A stretch of 64,000 bases of DNA from Marinomonas atlantica (GTDB lineage Bacteria; Pseudomonadota; Gammaproteobacteria; Pseudomonadales; Marinomonadaceae): NCBI RefSeq assembly GCF_001639725.1, contig NZ_LTAW01000002.1:186001-250000 (forward strand), given 5' to 3'. Below the pieces are notes generated by a model. The model searched no databases. It had not been told where the DNA came from and worked only from the letters and a program-made list of their open reading frames with translations. Positions 1-9,849 of the stretch are shown here, piece after piece (position 1 is the first letter of the stretch; each line of letters begins with the position of its first letter). A program made the translations under genes and the position numbers.

Positions 1-324
1 GTTGAAATTGGACGCTACACTCATTATTGCTTGATCAACTTCTGAGGTGCTTGCTCGAATACCTTGCTTGCGTGCGTAATTTACTTGCAGAGCTTCTTCA
101 ATCAGCTGGTTAACGATTTGACGGTGAATGGTGTCAGTTAGCCTGCCGCCAGGCACTCGGTCTTTGACCACTTGGAAACGGGCATCGACATCACTCTCCA
201 AAATTGGACGAGCATCAACGACTGCTGCTAAACCGTCAATTTTCACAGGTTCCGCAATAACAGGCGCGGCTGTCCACGCTGCGGATGTTACTAACAGTGA
301 GCAAATAAACTTCTTATACATCAT
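1..324 (-). CDS. surA: SurA periplasmic chaperone, N-terminal part (cut by window edge)
   Basis: The reading frame runs leftward off the window, so only about 108 N-terminal residues are seen. It begins with a signal peptide (MMYKKF, then a hydrophobic stretch ending near PVIA) followed by a segment reading ILESDVDARFQVVKD and a helical region typical of the SurA N-domain. SurA escorts outer membrane proteins, LptD among them, through the periplasm. The start overlaps the lptD stop as TAATG, so the two genes are translationally coupled; this lptD-surA order is usual in gammaproteobacteria. The second ATG, three bases further in, is an equally possible start. Confidence 0.85.
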   Translation of the reverse strand, partial: MMYKKFICSLLVTSAAWTAAPVIAEPVKIDGLAAVVDARPILESDVDARFQVVKDRVPGGRLTDTIHRQIVNQLIEEALQVNYARKQGIRASTSEVDQAIMSVASNFN

Positions 325-2588
325 TAATATCCGACCTTGCCTTGGTTCCAGTAGTCGTCTGCGATAGTGTCGATATCCGAATTGGTTCGCCCCACATCAC
401 TTAAACTACGTAAAATAAATTGTAGGAAAATACCTTCGTCAAACTGCCCGTCATTATCACGCCAGCGTTGGTAGCTAAACGATGTCTTGATACAGCAATT
501 TTCATAACCAAATCCTTCCACCTGAGCGGTCTGCTCTTTGTCTATCCAATCATAGGATTGTTGATGGAAGAAATGCCAGTTTTCATTAATCGGGATGATA
601 GTGCCAAAACTCGATTGTTTCGTCATGTCGGCTTCGTTGTCATCATAAAGGTATGAGAAACTAAGATTAAAGACAAAGCCATTGTTTGGCTTGTATTTCA
701 AAGCAGTTTGCGCAAGATCTACACGATCTTCATCAAAATCATAGTTAAAATGATTTGCCAGTGTGAAATTATCGCCGTTGTAAGCGGCTGTGGTTAGCAC
801 TGGGCTATGATGGCTGCTGTCAACAATGTTTCCTGTGTCACCATCAATGCCGACTTTGCGATCACGTAAATAAAATACCTGCCCACCTTGGAATGTCCAA
901 CGGTTTACGTTGTTGCCATTGTAAAGACGGCTTTCTATACCCAGTGAGACTTGCTCTGTATCCCCGATTCGATCGTTACCGCTGAAGCGACGATGAGAAA
1001 AGGCTTGCCCGTAAGTCATTTCCATTTCATTCGCGTCAAAGTCTGGAATGTCAGACTGATTTTCATACGGTGCGTATAAGTAATTGACCCTCGGCTCTAA
1101 TGTTTGACGCCAATCTGTATTGAAGCGACGGTCGAATACAACACTGGTGTCTAAATAATAAGACAGGTGGTTGACGCTAGTATCTTTGTCTTGATTGGTA
1201 TCGTAATTATGCAAGCTGTAGTCACGGTATTGGTGTAACACGCCGGCTGTTGCTTGGCCCCAAGCATTACCTGTACTGATATTGATATCTTGGTTTAAGA
1301 CCATACGTTTGCCATCAGAGCCTTCTTTATCCGGCTCATAGAAGTCAGTAAATTCAACATCTGGACGGTAGCTGTAGCGAGTATCTGCGTAGCGATAAGA
1401 GGCGCTCAAACGAGGTAACCATTCCAATGGTTTATCTTCTGTTGGATCGGGTGTCTGGAAGCGTCGAACTTGAACATTCGAGCTAAAGTTTCCCAGATTA
1501 TAGCGAGCATAGCCTCGGCGCTCGTAGTTGTCTTCTTCTTGAATGCTGGTGTTGTTAACGTCCGGTTCCACGTTTTCTGTGGGGTTATCTTCTAGGTAAG
1601 CACCAATACCAAAGCTTTGAGTGAATTGTTGGTCACTGGTGAATTTACGCAGAGTACCTTCATTGCCATGGTTATCGTAAAAAGAAGATTGTTCAAACTG
1701 GGTTTTGCCGTATTCACTTAGATGACGCAGTTCTATATCGAAGCCTTGGCCGCTGTCGTCTTTGTCATTGCTATCCTCAGAGACGATTGGAATCACCAAA
1801 TTAGGTGTGATGGTCGCATCGTAATTGGGGGCAAGATTCAAATAGTAGGGCGTTGACAAGGTTAGCTGTTTGCCACTAAAGCCAAAGCTGGGAAACAAAA
1901 AGCCTGTTTGACGACGTTGATCCAATGGGAAGCGCAGCCAAGGGAAGTAGAAAATAGGCACATCGTAAACGCGAATTTGAACATGCTTGGCGGTACCGAA
2001 CCCCCTGTCAGTGTCAAGCTCAATGCTAGAACCATACAGTTGCCAACTTTCTTCACCGGGTTCACAGGTCGTGTAAAAGCCTTCTTTAATAAAAATCAGG
2101 CCTTCTTTGTTTCGTGCGATTTGCCCCGCTTCCCCTCTTAAGCGGCTATCATGCGCAAGGAAACGAGCATTATCAAATTGTGCACTCTGATTACCTTCTG
2201 CGGTACTGATAAAAGCGTTGTCACTTCTGATAACTTGGCCTTTAGAGCGTAACGCAACATTGCCTTGGGCTTGGTAATAATCTCCCGGTACGCCTTTAAT
2301 GGTATCGGCATCCAATTCTGATAGGGGCTGCCGCAATGTGGCGGCACCTTCCATATACAGAGTGCCTTGCTCATCGCGATAGATCAGATCCGCGAGCAAG
2401 TGTGTATTGTCACCATCGACCACCTGCCAGCTATCGACGTAAGCACCACGGCAATATTGGCCAAGTGTTGCCTGTTGTGATTCGCTTAGTGATTCGCGAG
2501 GTACCCAGTCCCATTCATTTGCCTCAGCCATAGGCAAGATGAAAAGACTTTGAAATAATAGTGCGTAGTAACGTAAATGCTTTGGCAT
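324..2588 (-). CDS. lptD: LPS-assembly protein LptD
   Basis: Outer membrane beta-barrel that inserts lipopolysaccharide into the outer leaflet together with LptE. The protein has a signal peptide (hydrophobic YYALLFQSLFILP, probable cleavage after AEA), an N-terminal OstA/LptA-like jellyroll of about 180 residues, and a long barrel rich in alternating aromatic strands. The conserved cysteines are visible: two in the N-terminal half (QYCRG, TTCEPG) and the adjacent CC pair near the end (ENCCIKTSF), as needed for the inter-domain disulfides. I chose the start at 2588 (MPKHLRYY). ATGs at 2609 and 2666 are in frame, but 2666 would give an unusually long leader. No strong Shine-Dalgarno decides it. 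It is followed by surA and is divergent from djlA. Confidence 0.93.
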   Translation of the reverse strand: MPKHLRYYALLFQSLFILPMAEANEWDWVPRESLSESQQATLGQYCRGAYVDSWQVVDGDNTHLLADLIYRDEQGTLYMEGAATLRQPLSELDADTIKGVPGDYYQAQGNVALRSKGQVIRSDNAFISTAEGNQSAQFDNARFLAHDSRLRGEAGQIARNKEGLIFIKEGFYTTCEPGEESWQLYGSSIELDTDRGFGTAKHVQIRVYDVPIFYFPWLRFPLDQRRQTGFLFPSFGFSGKQLTLSTPYYLNLAPNYDATITPNLVIPIVSEDSNDKDDSGQGFDIELRHLSEYGKTQFEQSSFYDNHGNEGTLRKFTSDQQFTQSFGIGAYLEDNPTENVEPDVNNTSIQEEDNYERRGYARYNLGNFSSNVQVRRFQTPDPTEDKPLEWLPRLSASYRYADTRYSYRPDVEFTDFYEPDKEGSDGKRMVLNQDINISTGNAWGQATAGVLHQYRDYSLHNYDTNQDKDTSVNHLSYYLDTSVVFDRRFNTDWRQTLEPRVNYLYAPYENQSDIPDFDANEMEMTYGQAFSHRRFSGNDRIGDTEQVSLGIESRLYNGNNVNRWTFQGGQVFYLRDRKVGIDGDTGNIVDSSHHSPVLTTAAYNGDNFTLANHFNYDFDEDRVDLAQTALKYKPNNGFVFNLSFSYLYDDNEADMTKQSSFGTIIPINENWHFFHQQSYDWIDKEQTAQVEGFGYENCCIKTSFSYQRWRDNDGQFDEGIFLQFILRSLSDVGRTNSDIDTIADDYWNQGKVGY

Positions 2589-2716
2589 GCGGAGTATACT
2601 AAATCTCATTTGCGTGCTGGCGCGAATATAAGGCGCTGCACTTGTGTCGGTCCATATTGGCGACAAATAATAATCTATGCGCCCCCTAAGGGGCTACCGA
2701 TTCGGAGAAATACTTT

Positions 2717-3508
2717 ATGTGGAAATGGATTGGATCGATCGTCGGCCTATTGTTTGGCGGTTTTTTTGGCCTAGTTGGTGGTTTTTTTATCGGTATGTTC
2801 ATTGACCGAGTGAAAGGAGCGGGTTCAGGATACCGTCGCACGGGGGCTTCTTTGCTGGAACAGCAGCAAGTATTTTTCCAGACGTTGTTTCAAATGATGG
2901 GGCGATTGGCGAAGTCCGATGGTCGTGTTTCAGAGGAAGAAATCCAACTGGCTAAAGCGGTGATGCAGCGTTTACGCTTGTCGCCAGAAGCGCAGCGCCA
3001 AGCACAAGAGCTGTTTAATCAGGGTAAATCGGAAAACTTTGACGATGATGCTGTGTTAAACCGCTTTAGCCAAGTGGTTGGTGGTGGCATGTTACGTCGC
3101 TCTTTGATTGAGGTGTTATTGTTGTCTGCGTATGCCGATGGTCACTTCTCTTTAGAGGAAAAATCTTTAATTGAGAAAATCTGTATCAAATTGGGAATGT
3201 CTGAGACGGAATACAACAGTATTCATGAACAGATTAAGCGTCAGTCTCACTTTCACCAAGGCTATCAACGTCAAGGTCAGTCAGGTGAGTCTTCTCCAGG
3301 TTTACTTAAAGCTGCCTATGATGTGTTAGACGTCAATGAAAGTATGACTGACGACGAGATCAAAAAAGCCTACCGCAAGTTGATGAGTCAAAACCACCCA
3401 GATAAATTGAGTGCGAAAGGGTTACCTGACGAAATGATAGAGCTTGCTAAAGAGCGCACCCAAGAAATCCAGTCAGCTTATGAAATGATCAAGAAATCTC
3501 GTAAGTAA
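2717..3508 (+). CDS. djlA: DjlA, membrane-anchored DnaJ-like co-chaperone
   Basis: Inner-membrane J-domain protein that stimulates DnaK from the membrane. The 263-residue protein shows the family layout: one N-terminal glycine-rich transmembrane segment (residues about 5-28, with the GxxxG-type pattern needed for dimerisation), a central TerB-like helical domain (about 50-165), a glutamine/serine linker, and a C-terminal J domain with the HPD signature (NHPDKL) around residue 228. Its position divergent to lptD matches Escherichia coli. The RBS GGAGA lies just upstream of ATG 2717. It ends at an inverted repeat shared with the convergent gene. Confidence 0.93.
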   Translation: MWKWIGSIVGLLFGGFFGLVGGFFIGMFIDRVKGAGSGYRRTGASLLEQQQVFFQTLFQMMGRLAKSDGRVSEEEIQLAKAVMQRLRLSPEAQRQAQELFNQGKSENFDDDAVLNRFSQVVGGGMLRRSLIEVLLLSAYADGHFSLEEKSLIEKICIKLGMSETEYNSIHEQIKRQSHFHQGYQRQGQSGESSPGLLKAAYDVLDVNESMTDDEIKKAYRKLMSQNHPDKLSAKGLPDEMIELAKERTQEIQSAYEMIKKSRK

Positions 3509-3515
3509 TCTGGTC

Positions 3516-3539
3516 GAGCCCAATCAATCGATTGGGCTC
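3516..3539. terminator. Inverted repeat between convergent djlA and the DUF3530 gene
   Basis: A perfect 10-bp stem (GAGCCCAATC/GATTGGGCTC) with a 4-base loop lies between the two convergent genes and overlaps the stop codon of the DUF3530 gene. There is no clear T-tract, so it is a likely but not textbook bidirectional terminator. Confidence 0.5.
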
Positions 3540-4495
3540 TCATAGAACAAGTCTTTATCAAATTCAGGCAGTTCTTTTCTTTGACTCTGCTGGTTCGTGT
3601 TCTGCTTCAAAAATCCCCAAACACGCTGTACCAAGCGTTTGTTTCCTGCTGGATCATAACGAGCATCAGGTAATGCATCGATTTGAGTATAGGCGACAGA
3701 GCGATTGGTGCGTTTGTTAGCAGCCGTTTGGCGGTAGATGGCAAAGCGTTTTACTAGCGTATTTCGGTTGAAATAATAATCTAGCACCGGTAAACGCAGA
3801 CGCTCTATATTTTGAGCCAGATCGTATTCGCTCACAGGTAACGATGTTCGCGGCTCAATGAGAATCAGAGCCTGATTGGTAGTCCCTTTTTCTGCGGTGT
3901 AGCGTAAAGCATATGCAGCTCCAGTTCGGTAACCAAGGTAAGTAACTTGGCTATAGCCCTTATCTTGAGTTAATGCTACGGCTGCATCTATACGTGCGAA
4001 TACGGTTGCCTCATTTGGTAACTCTAATGCATCGTTTGCTTGATTATTTTGGGTGGCCTCAGGCTGAATTTGAACAGGCGTTGCGCGATTACGAATGTCG
4101 GGGATTTCTATGGCTAACGTGCACCAGCTGTGCTGAGTGAGCTTTTCTCTGAGCGGCGAAACGACTTGAGGCCAATCAGGGTGGCCATGATCGCCATGTA
4201 AAATGATCACACAACCTTGTGGATCACCCGTTTCGGACTCCCTAAAAAGCCCTAAGAACTCTTGGCCTTCAGCTGTTAGCGTCTCAACTTCATGAGCGTG
4301 GTTTTCACTGAGGCGATTGACCAGTCCTGCGATACGAGTTTGTTGTGGTGTCGGCATGACCCGTGGCGCATCACTCTGTATTACAGAAGGCGCTCCCGCA
4401 GGTGCATCTGGAGACGTTTCGTTTTCTTCCCCCTCAGCCCATAACAAAGCAGGGCTGAGCAATAAAAGCCAAGTGGCCAGCGTTATTTTCTTCAT
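3524..4495 (-). CDS. DUF3530 family protein, exported alpha/beta-hydrolase-like
   Basis: About 323 residues starting [22 protein letters not shown], a clear signal peptide, so periplasmic or surface. The remainder resembles the DUF3530 family: an alpha/beta-hydrolase-like fold with a [19 protein letters not shown] segment (oxyanion strand and HG) around residues 95-110 and a [12 protein letters not shown] nucleophile-elbow-like turn in which the usual serine is not obvious. No substrate is known for this family. An in-frame TTG at 4504 lies upstream, but ATG 4495 gives a proper signal peptide. It is divergent from rpe and convergent with djlA. Confidence 0.75.
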   Translation of the reverse strand: MKKITLATWLLLLSPALLWAEGEENETSPDAPAGAPSVIQSDAPRVMPTPQQTRIAGLVNRLSENHAHEVETLTAEGQEFLGLFRESETGDPQGCVIILHGDHGHPDWPQVVSPLREKLTQHSWCTLAIEIPDIRNRATPVQIQPEATQNNQANDALELPNEATVFARIDAAVALTQDKGYSQVTYLGYRTGAAYALRYTAEKGTTNQALILIEPRTSLPVSEYDLAQNIERLRLPVLDYYFNRNTLVKRFAIYRQTAANKRTNRSVAYTQIDALPDARYDPAGNKRLVQRVWGFLKQNTNQQSQRKELPEFDKDLFYESPID

Positions 4496-4569
4496 TGTAT
4501 TCAATACTTATGCAATCGGCCTTGTTAGAATATTGCGCAAACAACATTCTGTCACTGCCGGAGAGAAAT

Positions 4570-5241
4570 ATGAAAGACTTTCTAATTGCGCCGTCTATTT
4601 TATCAGCTGACTTCGCTCGTTTAGGAGAAGAAGTAGATAACGTATTGGAAGCGGGTGCTGATATCGTTCACTTTGATGTCATGGATAACCACTATGTACC
4701 CAACTTAACGATTGGTCCAATGGTATGTAAAGCATTACGAAATCATGGTGTGACAGCCGATATCGATGTCCATTTAATGGTGAAGCCTGTTGATCGTTTG
4801 ATTGGTGACTTTATTGAAGCCGGTGCCAGCTACATTACGTTTCATCCACAAGGCAGTGAACATATCGATCGCTCATTACAAATGATTCGCGAAGGAGGTT
4901 GTAAGTCTGGTCTTGTATTTAACCCTGCGACACCGCTTGATGGCCTGAAATATGTTATGGACAAGGTAGATATGATTCTACTAATGTCGGTTAACCCAGG
5001 CTTCGGTGGCCAGAAATTTATCCCTTCAACGTTAGACAAATTGCGTGAAGCACGTCGTTTGATTGATGAAAGCGGTTACGACATTCGCCTTGAAGTAGAT
5101 GGTGGTGTGAGCGAAAAAAATATTGCAGAAATAGCTGCAGCGGGTGCTGATACCTTTGTGGCGGGCTCGGCTATCTTTAATAAACCCGACTATAAAGCCG
5201 TGATCGATCAAATGCGTGCCGAGTTAGCTGGTGTTAAGTAA
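4570..5241 (+). CDS. rpe: Ribulose-phosphate 3-epimerase
   Basis: Interconverts ribulose-5-phosphate and xylulose-5-phosphate in the pentose phosphate pathway. The 223-residue TIM barrel shows all family signatures: [11 protein letters not shown] near the N-terminus, [12 protein letters not shown] (metal and catalytic Asp), [18 protein letters not shown] (phosphate loop) and EVDGGVS with the second catalytic Asp. ATG 4570 was chosen because GGAGAG lies 6 bases upstream and it aligns with the family start; a longer frame from 4495 would add a non-homologous leader. Its stop overlaps the gph start (TAATG), an operon shared with many gammaproteobacteria. Confidence 0.97.
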   Translation: MKDFLIAPSILSADFARLGEEVDNVLEAGADIVHFDVMDNHYVPNLTIGPMVCKALRNHGVTADIDVHLMVKPVDRLIGDFIEAGASYITFHPQGSEHIDRSLQMIREGGCKSGLVFNPATPLDGLKYVMDKVDMILLMSVNPGFGGQKFIPSTLDKLREARRLIDESGYDIRLEVDGGVSEKNIAEIAAAGADTFVAGSAIFNKPDYKAVIDQMRAELAGVK

Positions 5242-5921
5242 TGAGAACTCCGAGACATTTTAAAACCCTGTTTGATGGTTGGCCTGAGCTGGTGTGTTTG
5301 GATCTTGATGGTACCTTGGTCGACAGTGTGCCAGACATCTCCGCGGCAATAGACAAGAGCTTAGTGACACTTGGTGCGACGCCCGCTGGAGAAGAACGCG
5401 TGCGTGGTTGGGTAGGGTATGGCTCCGCTAAACTGGTGCAGCAAGCCATGGAATGGGCTGGGTTGGGAGAGGATCGCTATGAAGAAGGTTATGAAGTTTT
5501 CTTAAAAGAATACTTCAATAATCTTGCTGAAGCGTCAAAGCTTTACGCAAATGTAGAATCTTTGCTTAAAGCGTTTAAATATCAAAAAGTGCCAATTGCG
5601 TTAGTGACGAATAAGCCAAGTCTGTTTATTAAGCCGTTATTGGATCATTTTGGTATTTCAACCTACTTTAGTTGGATGCTGGGCGGTGATTCCTTAAGCG
5701 AGAAAAAACCCTCGCCGATGCCATTGCAGCATTGCATGGAAGATATCGAAGCCTTGCCTGAAAAGTGTTTAATGATTGGCGACTCGTTAGCAGATTATCG
5801 TGCAGCGAAGGCCGCAGGTTTTAAAGTGGCGCTGGTAACATACGGCTATAATCACGGCGTTGATTTGACGGAGCTTGAAGCCGACGCCTTGATCGATGAT
5901 TTAGCGGAATTATTGATGTAA
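5241..5921 (+). CDS. gph: Phosphoglycolate phosphatase (HAD family)
   Basis: Hydrolyses 2-phosphoglycolate, produced for example in DNA 3'-end repair. The 226-residue HAD hydrolase has motif I CLDLDGTLVDS at residues 17-27, the motif II threonine in ALVTNKPS, and motifs III/IV in KPSPMPLQ and MIGDSLADYRAA. It is coupled to rpe by a TAATG overlap. In many relatives trpE follows this pair. Here it does not, and trpG lies some 46 kb away, beyond the van locus and the prophage. Confidence 0.94.
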   Translation: MRTPRHFKTLFDGWPELVCLDLDGTLVDSVPDISAAIDKSLVTLGATPAGEERVRGWVGYGSAKLVQQAMEWAGLGEDRYEEGYEVFLKEYFNNLAEASKLYANVESLLKAFKYQKVPIALVTNKPSLFIKPLLDHFGISTYFSWMLGGDSLSEKKPSPMPLQHCMEDIEALPEKCLMIGDSLADYRAAKAAGFKVALVTYGYNHGVDLTELEADALIDDLAELLM

Positions 5922-5979
5922 AAACTGGCCTTAGAAGCGACCTACATCAGAAAATGGTAATGTTTGTGCGGATTTAGGC

Positions 5980-6423
5980 ATGAAGTTGCCATTTTTTTTG
6001 CTTAAAATCCCTGCGCCTTGTTGTGGAATGGACGGTATGTTGAAGCATTTTGCTTATCGAGCGGTAGCGTTAGCACGCATGGGCCTGTTGGCCATGTTGT
6101 TGTTAACCTTTGGTCCGTTAGTGGGTCAGCTGAATGCCGATCCCCATTCTTCCTCGCTATCGCCAAGTTGGGTTTGTGGCGATGACGTACAAACGTCTAG
6201 CATGGGGCATCATGGCGCTGACCACGAGCACATGTGGTACGAGCAGTGTGAATACTGTTCATTAGTACAACACTTTCCTTTTTTAAGTCATCACATCCCG
6301 CAGTATGCGTCGGTTACCCTGCCTGCGTTGTCCGGAGAAGTTGCCTCTATTCGCAGCGCTCATGTCTCCGATGCGCTGTTTTTGCATGCCCCTAATCGCG
6401 CCCCGCCGCCTCTAAACAGTTAA
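5980..6423 (+). CDS. DUF2946 family protein, possible copper-linked envelope protein
   Basis: 147 residues. A membrane-spanning or signal segment (about residues 28-50, VALARMGLLAMLLLTFGPLVGQL) is followed by a His/Met-rich stretch (MGHHGADHEHMW), a CEYC pair, and a short C-terminal APNRAPPP motif typical of DUF2946. Members of this family often precede TonB-dependent copper receptors, and the next gene is exactly that, 43 bases downstream. A role in copper or other metal handling is inferred from this context and from the metal-binding side chains. The start at 5980 is weakly supported; ATG 6037 is an alternative. Confidence 0.65.
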   Translation: MKLPFFLLKIPAPCCGMDGMLKHFAYRAVALARMGLLAMLLLTFGPLVGQLNADPHSSSLSPSWVCGDDVQTSSMGHHGADHEHMWYEQCEYCSLVQHFPFLSHHIPQYASVTLPALSGEVASIRSAHVSDALFLHAPNRAPPPLNS

Positions 6424-6466
6424 TTCAACTCCCTACTTTTATTAAACTGATTTAGAGAACTCAAGA

Positions 6467-8500
6467 ATGATGAATCATCAAACTTGTGGACAAACACGTC
6501 CACAGAACAGCACGCGTCTATTTACTCTAGCGCCTTTAGCAATGGCACTACTGTTGGCTAATCAGGCAACGGCCCAAGAAACACGGCTATTAAATAATGC
6601 CATTGTGGTCTCGGCCCCAGAACTTACGGCACCGTCCACGACCCGTGTCCAGTTAAGCGAAACGCCTGTTCTGCAATCTGCTACGGATGGCGCGACAGTT
6701 TTGACGCAAATTCCAGGCTTTTCTGCAGTAGGAAATGGTGGTACGAATGGTGATCCGACTTTTCGTGGCATGTTTGGCTCGCGTCTAGCCATTTTGACCA
6801 ATGGTGCGCAAATGGCAGGTGCTTGTCCGAACCGCATGGATAATCCAAGCGCCTATATTAACCCTTACACCTATGATGAAGTGACCATTGTAAAGGGCCC
6901 ACAAGCCGTACTATGGGGACCGGGGAGTTCTGCTGCAACCGTTCGCTTTGATCGTGAGACGGAAGACTTCTCTGAAAAAAGTCAGCGATTTGAGGCTCGT
7001 GCACTGGTTGGCTCGAATGGTCGTTTAGACCGCTTTTTTGAAGGCGCAGTTGGTAATGAAAAAGGTTATTTACGTCTTGGTGCTAATGCGTCGGAGTCCG
7101 ACGATTATGAGGATGGCGACGGCAAAGTAGTGCCAACCGAATGGGATAAGTGGAATACCAATGCTGCCATAGGCTGGACGCCTGATGAAGACACACTACT
7201 AGAGTTGGAAGTAAGTCGTGGCGATGGCGAATCGAAATATGCTGGCCGCTCCATGGATGGCACCAAGTTCCTGCGGGAAACAGCAGCATTACGTTTTGAG
7301 AAGCGCAATCTAGGCAGTAACTGGAGCAAATTAGAAGCTCAGTATAATTATGGCTATGCCGATCATATTATGGATAACTTTACCTTGCGAAATCCAGCAC
7401 CGATGAGTGGTATGGGGGGAATGAGCATGGGTGGTATGCCGATGGCAATGGAATTAGATCGTCGTACAAGAAGTGGTCGTGTGGCTTCTACTTGGGATTG
7501 GCGTGACTACTCTTTGGTTGTCGGTATTGATGCTAAGCAAGAAGAACATCGTCGCGGTATTAATACCGCCAATACCCTGGTGGACTACAGCAGCTATCAA
7601 GCGGGGTTGTTCTCAGAGCTAACGTGGTTTGCGAATGATACGCAGCAATGGGTTACTGGATTGCGCGTTGATCATGTGACAGCAACAGATGAATTAATGT
7701 CAACAGCAACGGCTGGCCAAGAGCGTAGCGAAGATTTAATCAGTGGTTTCATTCGTCTAGAAAGTGATCTTAAAACGTTACCTGCGAGTACCTATATTGG
7801 TCTTGGCTATGTGGAACGCTTCCCAGATTACTGGGAAATGAAGCCAAGCAATGGCAGCTTGTCAGGCGATGTCAACGCGTTTGCAGGCGTTCAACCAGAG
7901 CAGACAACGCAATTAGATCTAGGTATAAACTATCAGCAAGACGCAATGACTTGGTGGGCATCTGCTTATGCGGGGATAGTTGACGATTACGCCATCTTTG
8001 ATTATTCGGGTATGACGCAAGTAGGTAATGTTGATGGGTATATTGCAGGGGCTGAAACAGGTGCTCGTTACCAATTGACCAACAACTGGAGTACGAATGC
8101 ATCTTTGGCTTATGCGTGGGGCAGAAACCGTACAGACGGTGAGCCGTTGCCACAGATTGCACCGTTGGAAACCAAACTAGGCATTACCTACGATGAGCAA
8201 GACTGGACCATTAATTCTGTGTTGCGTTTAGTTGCGAAACAAGACCGTATTGCCAAAGATAAAGGCAATGTTGTGGGGTATGATTTTGCTGAATCGACAG
8301 GGTTTACCACCATCGATCTTAATGGTGAGTACCGCTTTAATGACGTCGTGACCTTGAGTGCAGGCATTGATAATCTTTTCGATCGTAAGTACACCGAACA
8401 CTTGAATAAAGCTGGTAGCTCTGCGTTCGGTTACCCTGCGGATACATCATTTAATGAGCCTGGACGTACCGTATGGGCGAGTGTTGCGGCTAAGTTCTAA
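6467..8500 (+). CDS. oprC: TonB-dependent copper receptor (OprC/NosA type)
   Basis: 677-residue outer membrane receptor. It has a signal peptide ending near ATAQ, a plug domain with ILTNGAQMAGACPNRMDNPS (the NosA/OprC-type copper site with Cys and Met) and VTIVKGPQAVLWGPG, then a 22-strand barrel with the C-terminal TonB-dependent signature NLFDRKY and a terminal aromatic (AAKF). An extracellular-loop-like methionine-rich stretch (MSGMGGMSMGGMPMAM, about residues 312-327) is a plausible copper-collecting patch. It forms a likely operon with the upstream DUF2946 gene and ends at a strong terminator. Confidence 0.88.
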   Translation: MMNHQTCGQTRPQNSTRLFTLAPLAMALLLANQATAQETRLLNNAIVVSAPELTAPSTTRVQLSETPVLQSATDGATVLTQIPGFSAVGNGGTNGDPTFRGMFGSRLAILTNGAQMAGACPNRMDNPSAYINPYTYDEVTIVKGPQAVLWGPGSSAATVRFDRETEDFSEKSQRFEARALVGSNGRLDRFFEGAVGNEKGYLRLGANASESDDYEDGDGKVVPTEWDKWNTNAAIGWTPDEDTLLELEVSRGDGESKYAGRSMDGTKFLRETAALRFEKRNLGSNWSKLEAQYNYGYADHIMDNFTLRNPAPMSGMGGMSMGGMPMAMELDRRTRSGRVASTWDWRDYSLVVGIDAKQEEHRRGINTANTLVDYSSYQAGLFSELTWFANDTQQWVTGLRVDHVTATDELMSTATAGQERSEDLISGFIRLESDLKTLPASTYIGLGYVERFPDYWEMKPSNGSLSGDVNAFAGVQPEQTTQLDLGINYQQDAMTWWASAYAGIVDDYAIFDYSGMTQVGNVDGYIAGAETGARYQLTNNWSTNASLAYAWGRNRTDGEPLPQIAPLETKLGITYDEQDWTINSVLRLVAKQDRIAKDKGNVVGYDFAESTGFTTIDLNGEYRFNDVVTLSAGIDNLFDRKYTEHLNKAGSSAFGYPADTSFNEPGRTVWASVAAKF

Positions 8501-8531
8501 GGGTTGTGAGGTTTAGGAGCACTTAAACGAG

Positions 8532-8557
8532 AAAGGGGCATCAGTGATGCCCCTTTT
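8532..8557. terminator. Bidirectional intrinsic terminator between oprC and the MscS gene
   Basis: A stem AAAGGGGCAT/ATGCCCCTTT with a 5-base loop is followed by a run of T on the plus strand and, because the stem begins with A residues, by T on the minus strand too. It sits between convergent genes. Confidence 0.85.
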
Positions 8558-8584
8558 TGATACGTTAAGAATTTGATGATGGGA

Positions 8585-9826
8585 CTAGGCGTCCCCATCG
8601 CCATCAACTTCGCCAACCTTAGCAGATCGAGCTTGGCTGGTGGCGGCTTTACCACCTTTGCCTTTAGTGCTTGTTTCTGTTGATTGAGAGCTACTTTGAG
8701 ACTCAGCTGCTTGCTCGTTTGCTTCCACCTCGTCAGCGACTTCGTTTTCATTAAATAAATGCAAAGTACGAGTCGGGAAGGCCACTTCGGCATCATGATT
8801 TTCAATGATTTTCATCGCTTGAAATAATACATCCTGTTTCACATCATGGAACTTGGCCCAATTCGTGGTTTTTGTATAGGCGTAGATGAAGAAGTCGAGT
8901 GAAGACGGACCAAATTGATTGAAATTGACCATGTAAATTTGATCACTATCAATTTCATCATGATTACCGACCATTTCTTTAATTTCAGCAACAATGTCGT
9001 GCAGTTTACTAAAATCAACGTAGCGGACCCCCACGGTTTCGTTGATTCGGCGATGTGACATACGTGATGGGTTTTCTACAGAAATAGTTGAGAACGTCGC
9101 ATTGGGTACATACAGAGGACGCATGTCGAATGTACGTATGCGCGTTTGTCGCCAGCCAATGTTCTCGACGGTACCTTCAATGTTCTGGTCTGGTGAGCGA
9201 ATCCAATCGCCAACTGAAAAAGGCCTGTCTAAGTGAACCACTAAACCGCCAAATAAGTTAGCAAGTAAATCACGCGCTGCAAAACCAACAGCGATACCAC
9301 CAAAACCACCAAAAGCCAAAACACCAGAGACACTAAAGCCCAGTGTTTGTAATATCACGAGCGCCGCTGTGATAAAAACGGCCGCACGCAAAAGCTTACT
9401 AATAGCGTTTGCGGTGGTGTAATCAACAGGTTTTTTGGTCGCATGCCCTGTTGTCAGTGCGCGTTCGACTCCTTTTACACAGCGTAATAGGAACCAAGAA
9501 AAAATTGCGATAACACCCACTTCTCGAACTTTAAGGACAATCTCAGTAATGTTCTCATCAAAGTTTGCGTCTGGAATTTCAACGGCAATACTGAAACCGA
9601 TTAGCCAAATTAAAAGGCGCATCGGTAGCCGAGCTGACTCGACTACCATGTTGTCCCAAGGGTTACGTGTTTGCTTTAGTTTATCATCGAGACGAAGTAG
9701 CAATTTATTGATGACAAAATTTATCACCAGTGTCGCAAGTACAATGATGAAGATTTTTACGATCCAGTGCATAGGCTCATCGCCAAGACCTAGATACGGT
9801 TGAATCTCTTCCCAAGTCCAGTTCAT
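8585..9826 (-). CDS. MscS-family mechanosensitive ion channel
   Basis: 413 residues. The N-terminus carries about four transmembrane helices (IVKIFIIVLATLVINFVINKLLL and following). The pore helix and MscS core follow at LAFGGFGGIAVGFAARDLLANLFGGLVVHLDRPFSVGDWI (residues about 168-207), then the beta domain (EGTVENIGWRQTRIRTFD) and the alpha-beta C-terminal vestibule. The last 50 residues are a low-complexity charged tail (QSSSQSTETSTKGKGGKA) not expected in the core family. Such channels release solutes on hypo-osmotic shock; the size and extra helices fit YnaI/YbdG-like members better than canonical MscS. It is followed by oprC in convergent orientation and preceded by mgtE. Confidence 0.9.
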   Translation of the reverse strand: MNWTWEEIQPYLGLGDEPMHWIVKIFIIVLATLVINFVINKLLLRLDDKLKQTRNPWDNMVVESARLPMRLLIWLIGFSIAVEIPDANFDENITEIVLKVREVGVIAIFSWFLLRCVKGVERALTTGHATKKPVDYTTANAISKLLRAAVFITAALVILQTLGFSVSGVLAFGGFGGIAVGFAARDLLANLFGGLVVHLDRPFSVGDWIRSPDQNIEGTVENIGWRQTRIRTFDMRPLYVPNATFSTISVENPSRMSHRRINETVGVRYVDFSKLHDIVAEIKEMVGNHDEIDSDQIYMVNFNQFGPSSLDFFIYAYTKTTNWAKFHDVKQDVLFQAMKIIENHDAEVAFPTRTLHLFNENEVADEVEANEQAAESQSSSQSTETSTKGKGGKAATSQARSAKVGEVDGDGDA

Positions 9827-9849
9827 TTAAGGTCCTTATGTGCTGTTCT

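Noticed and set aside
128-367. 79-codon plus-strand ORF at the left edge
   Set aside because: Opposite to surA, whose signal peptide and SurA-like residues fit the minus strand.
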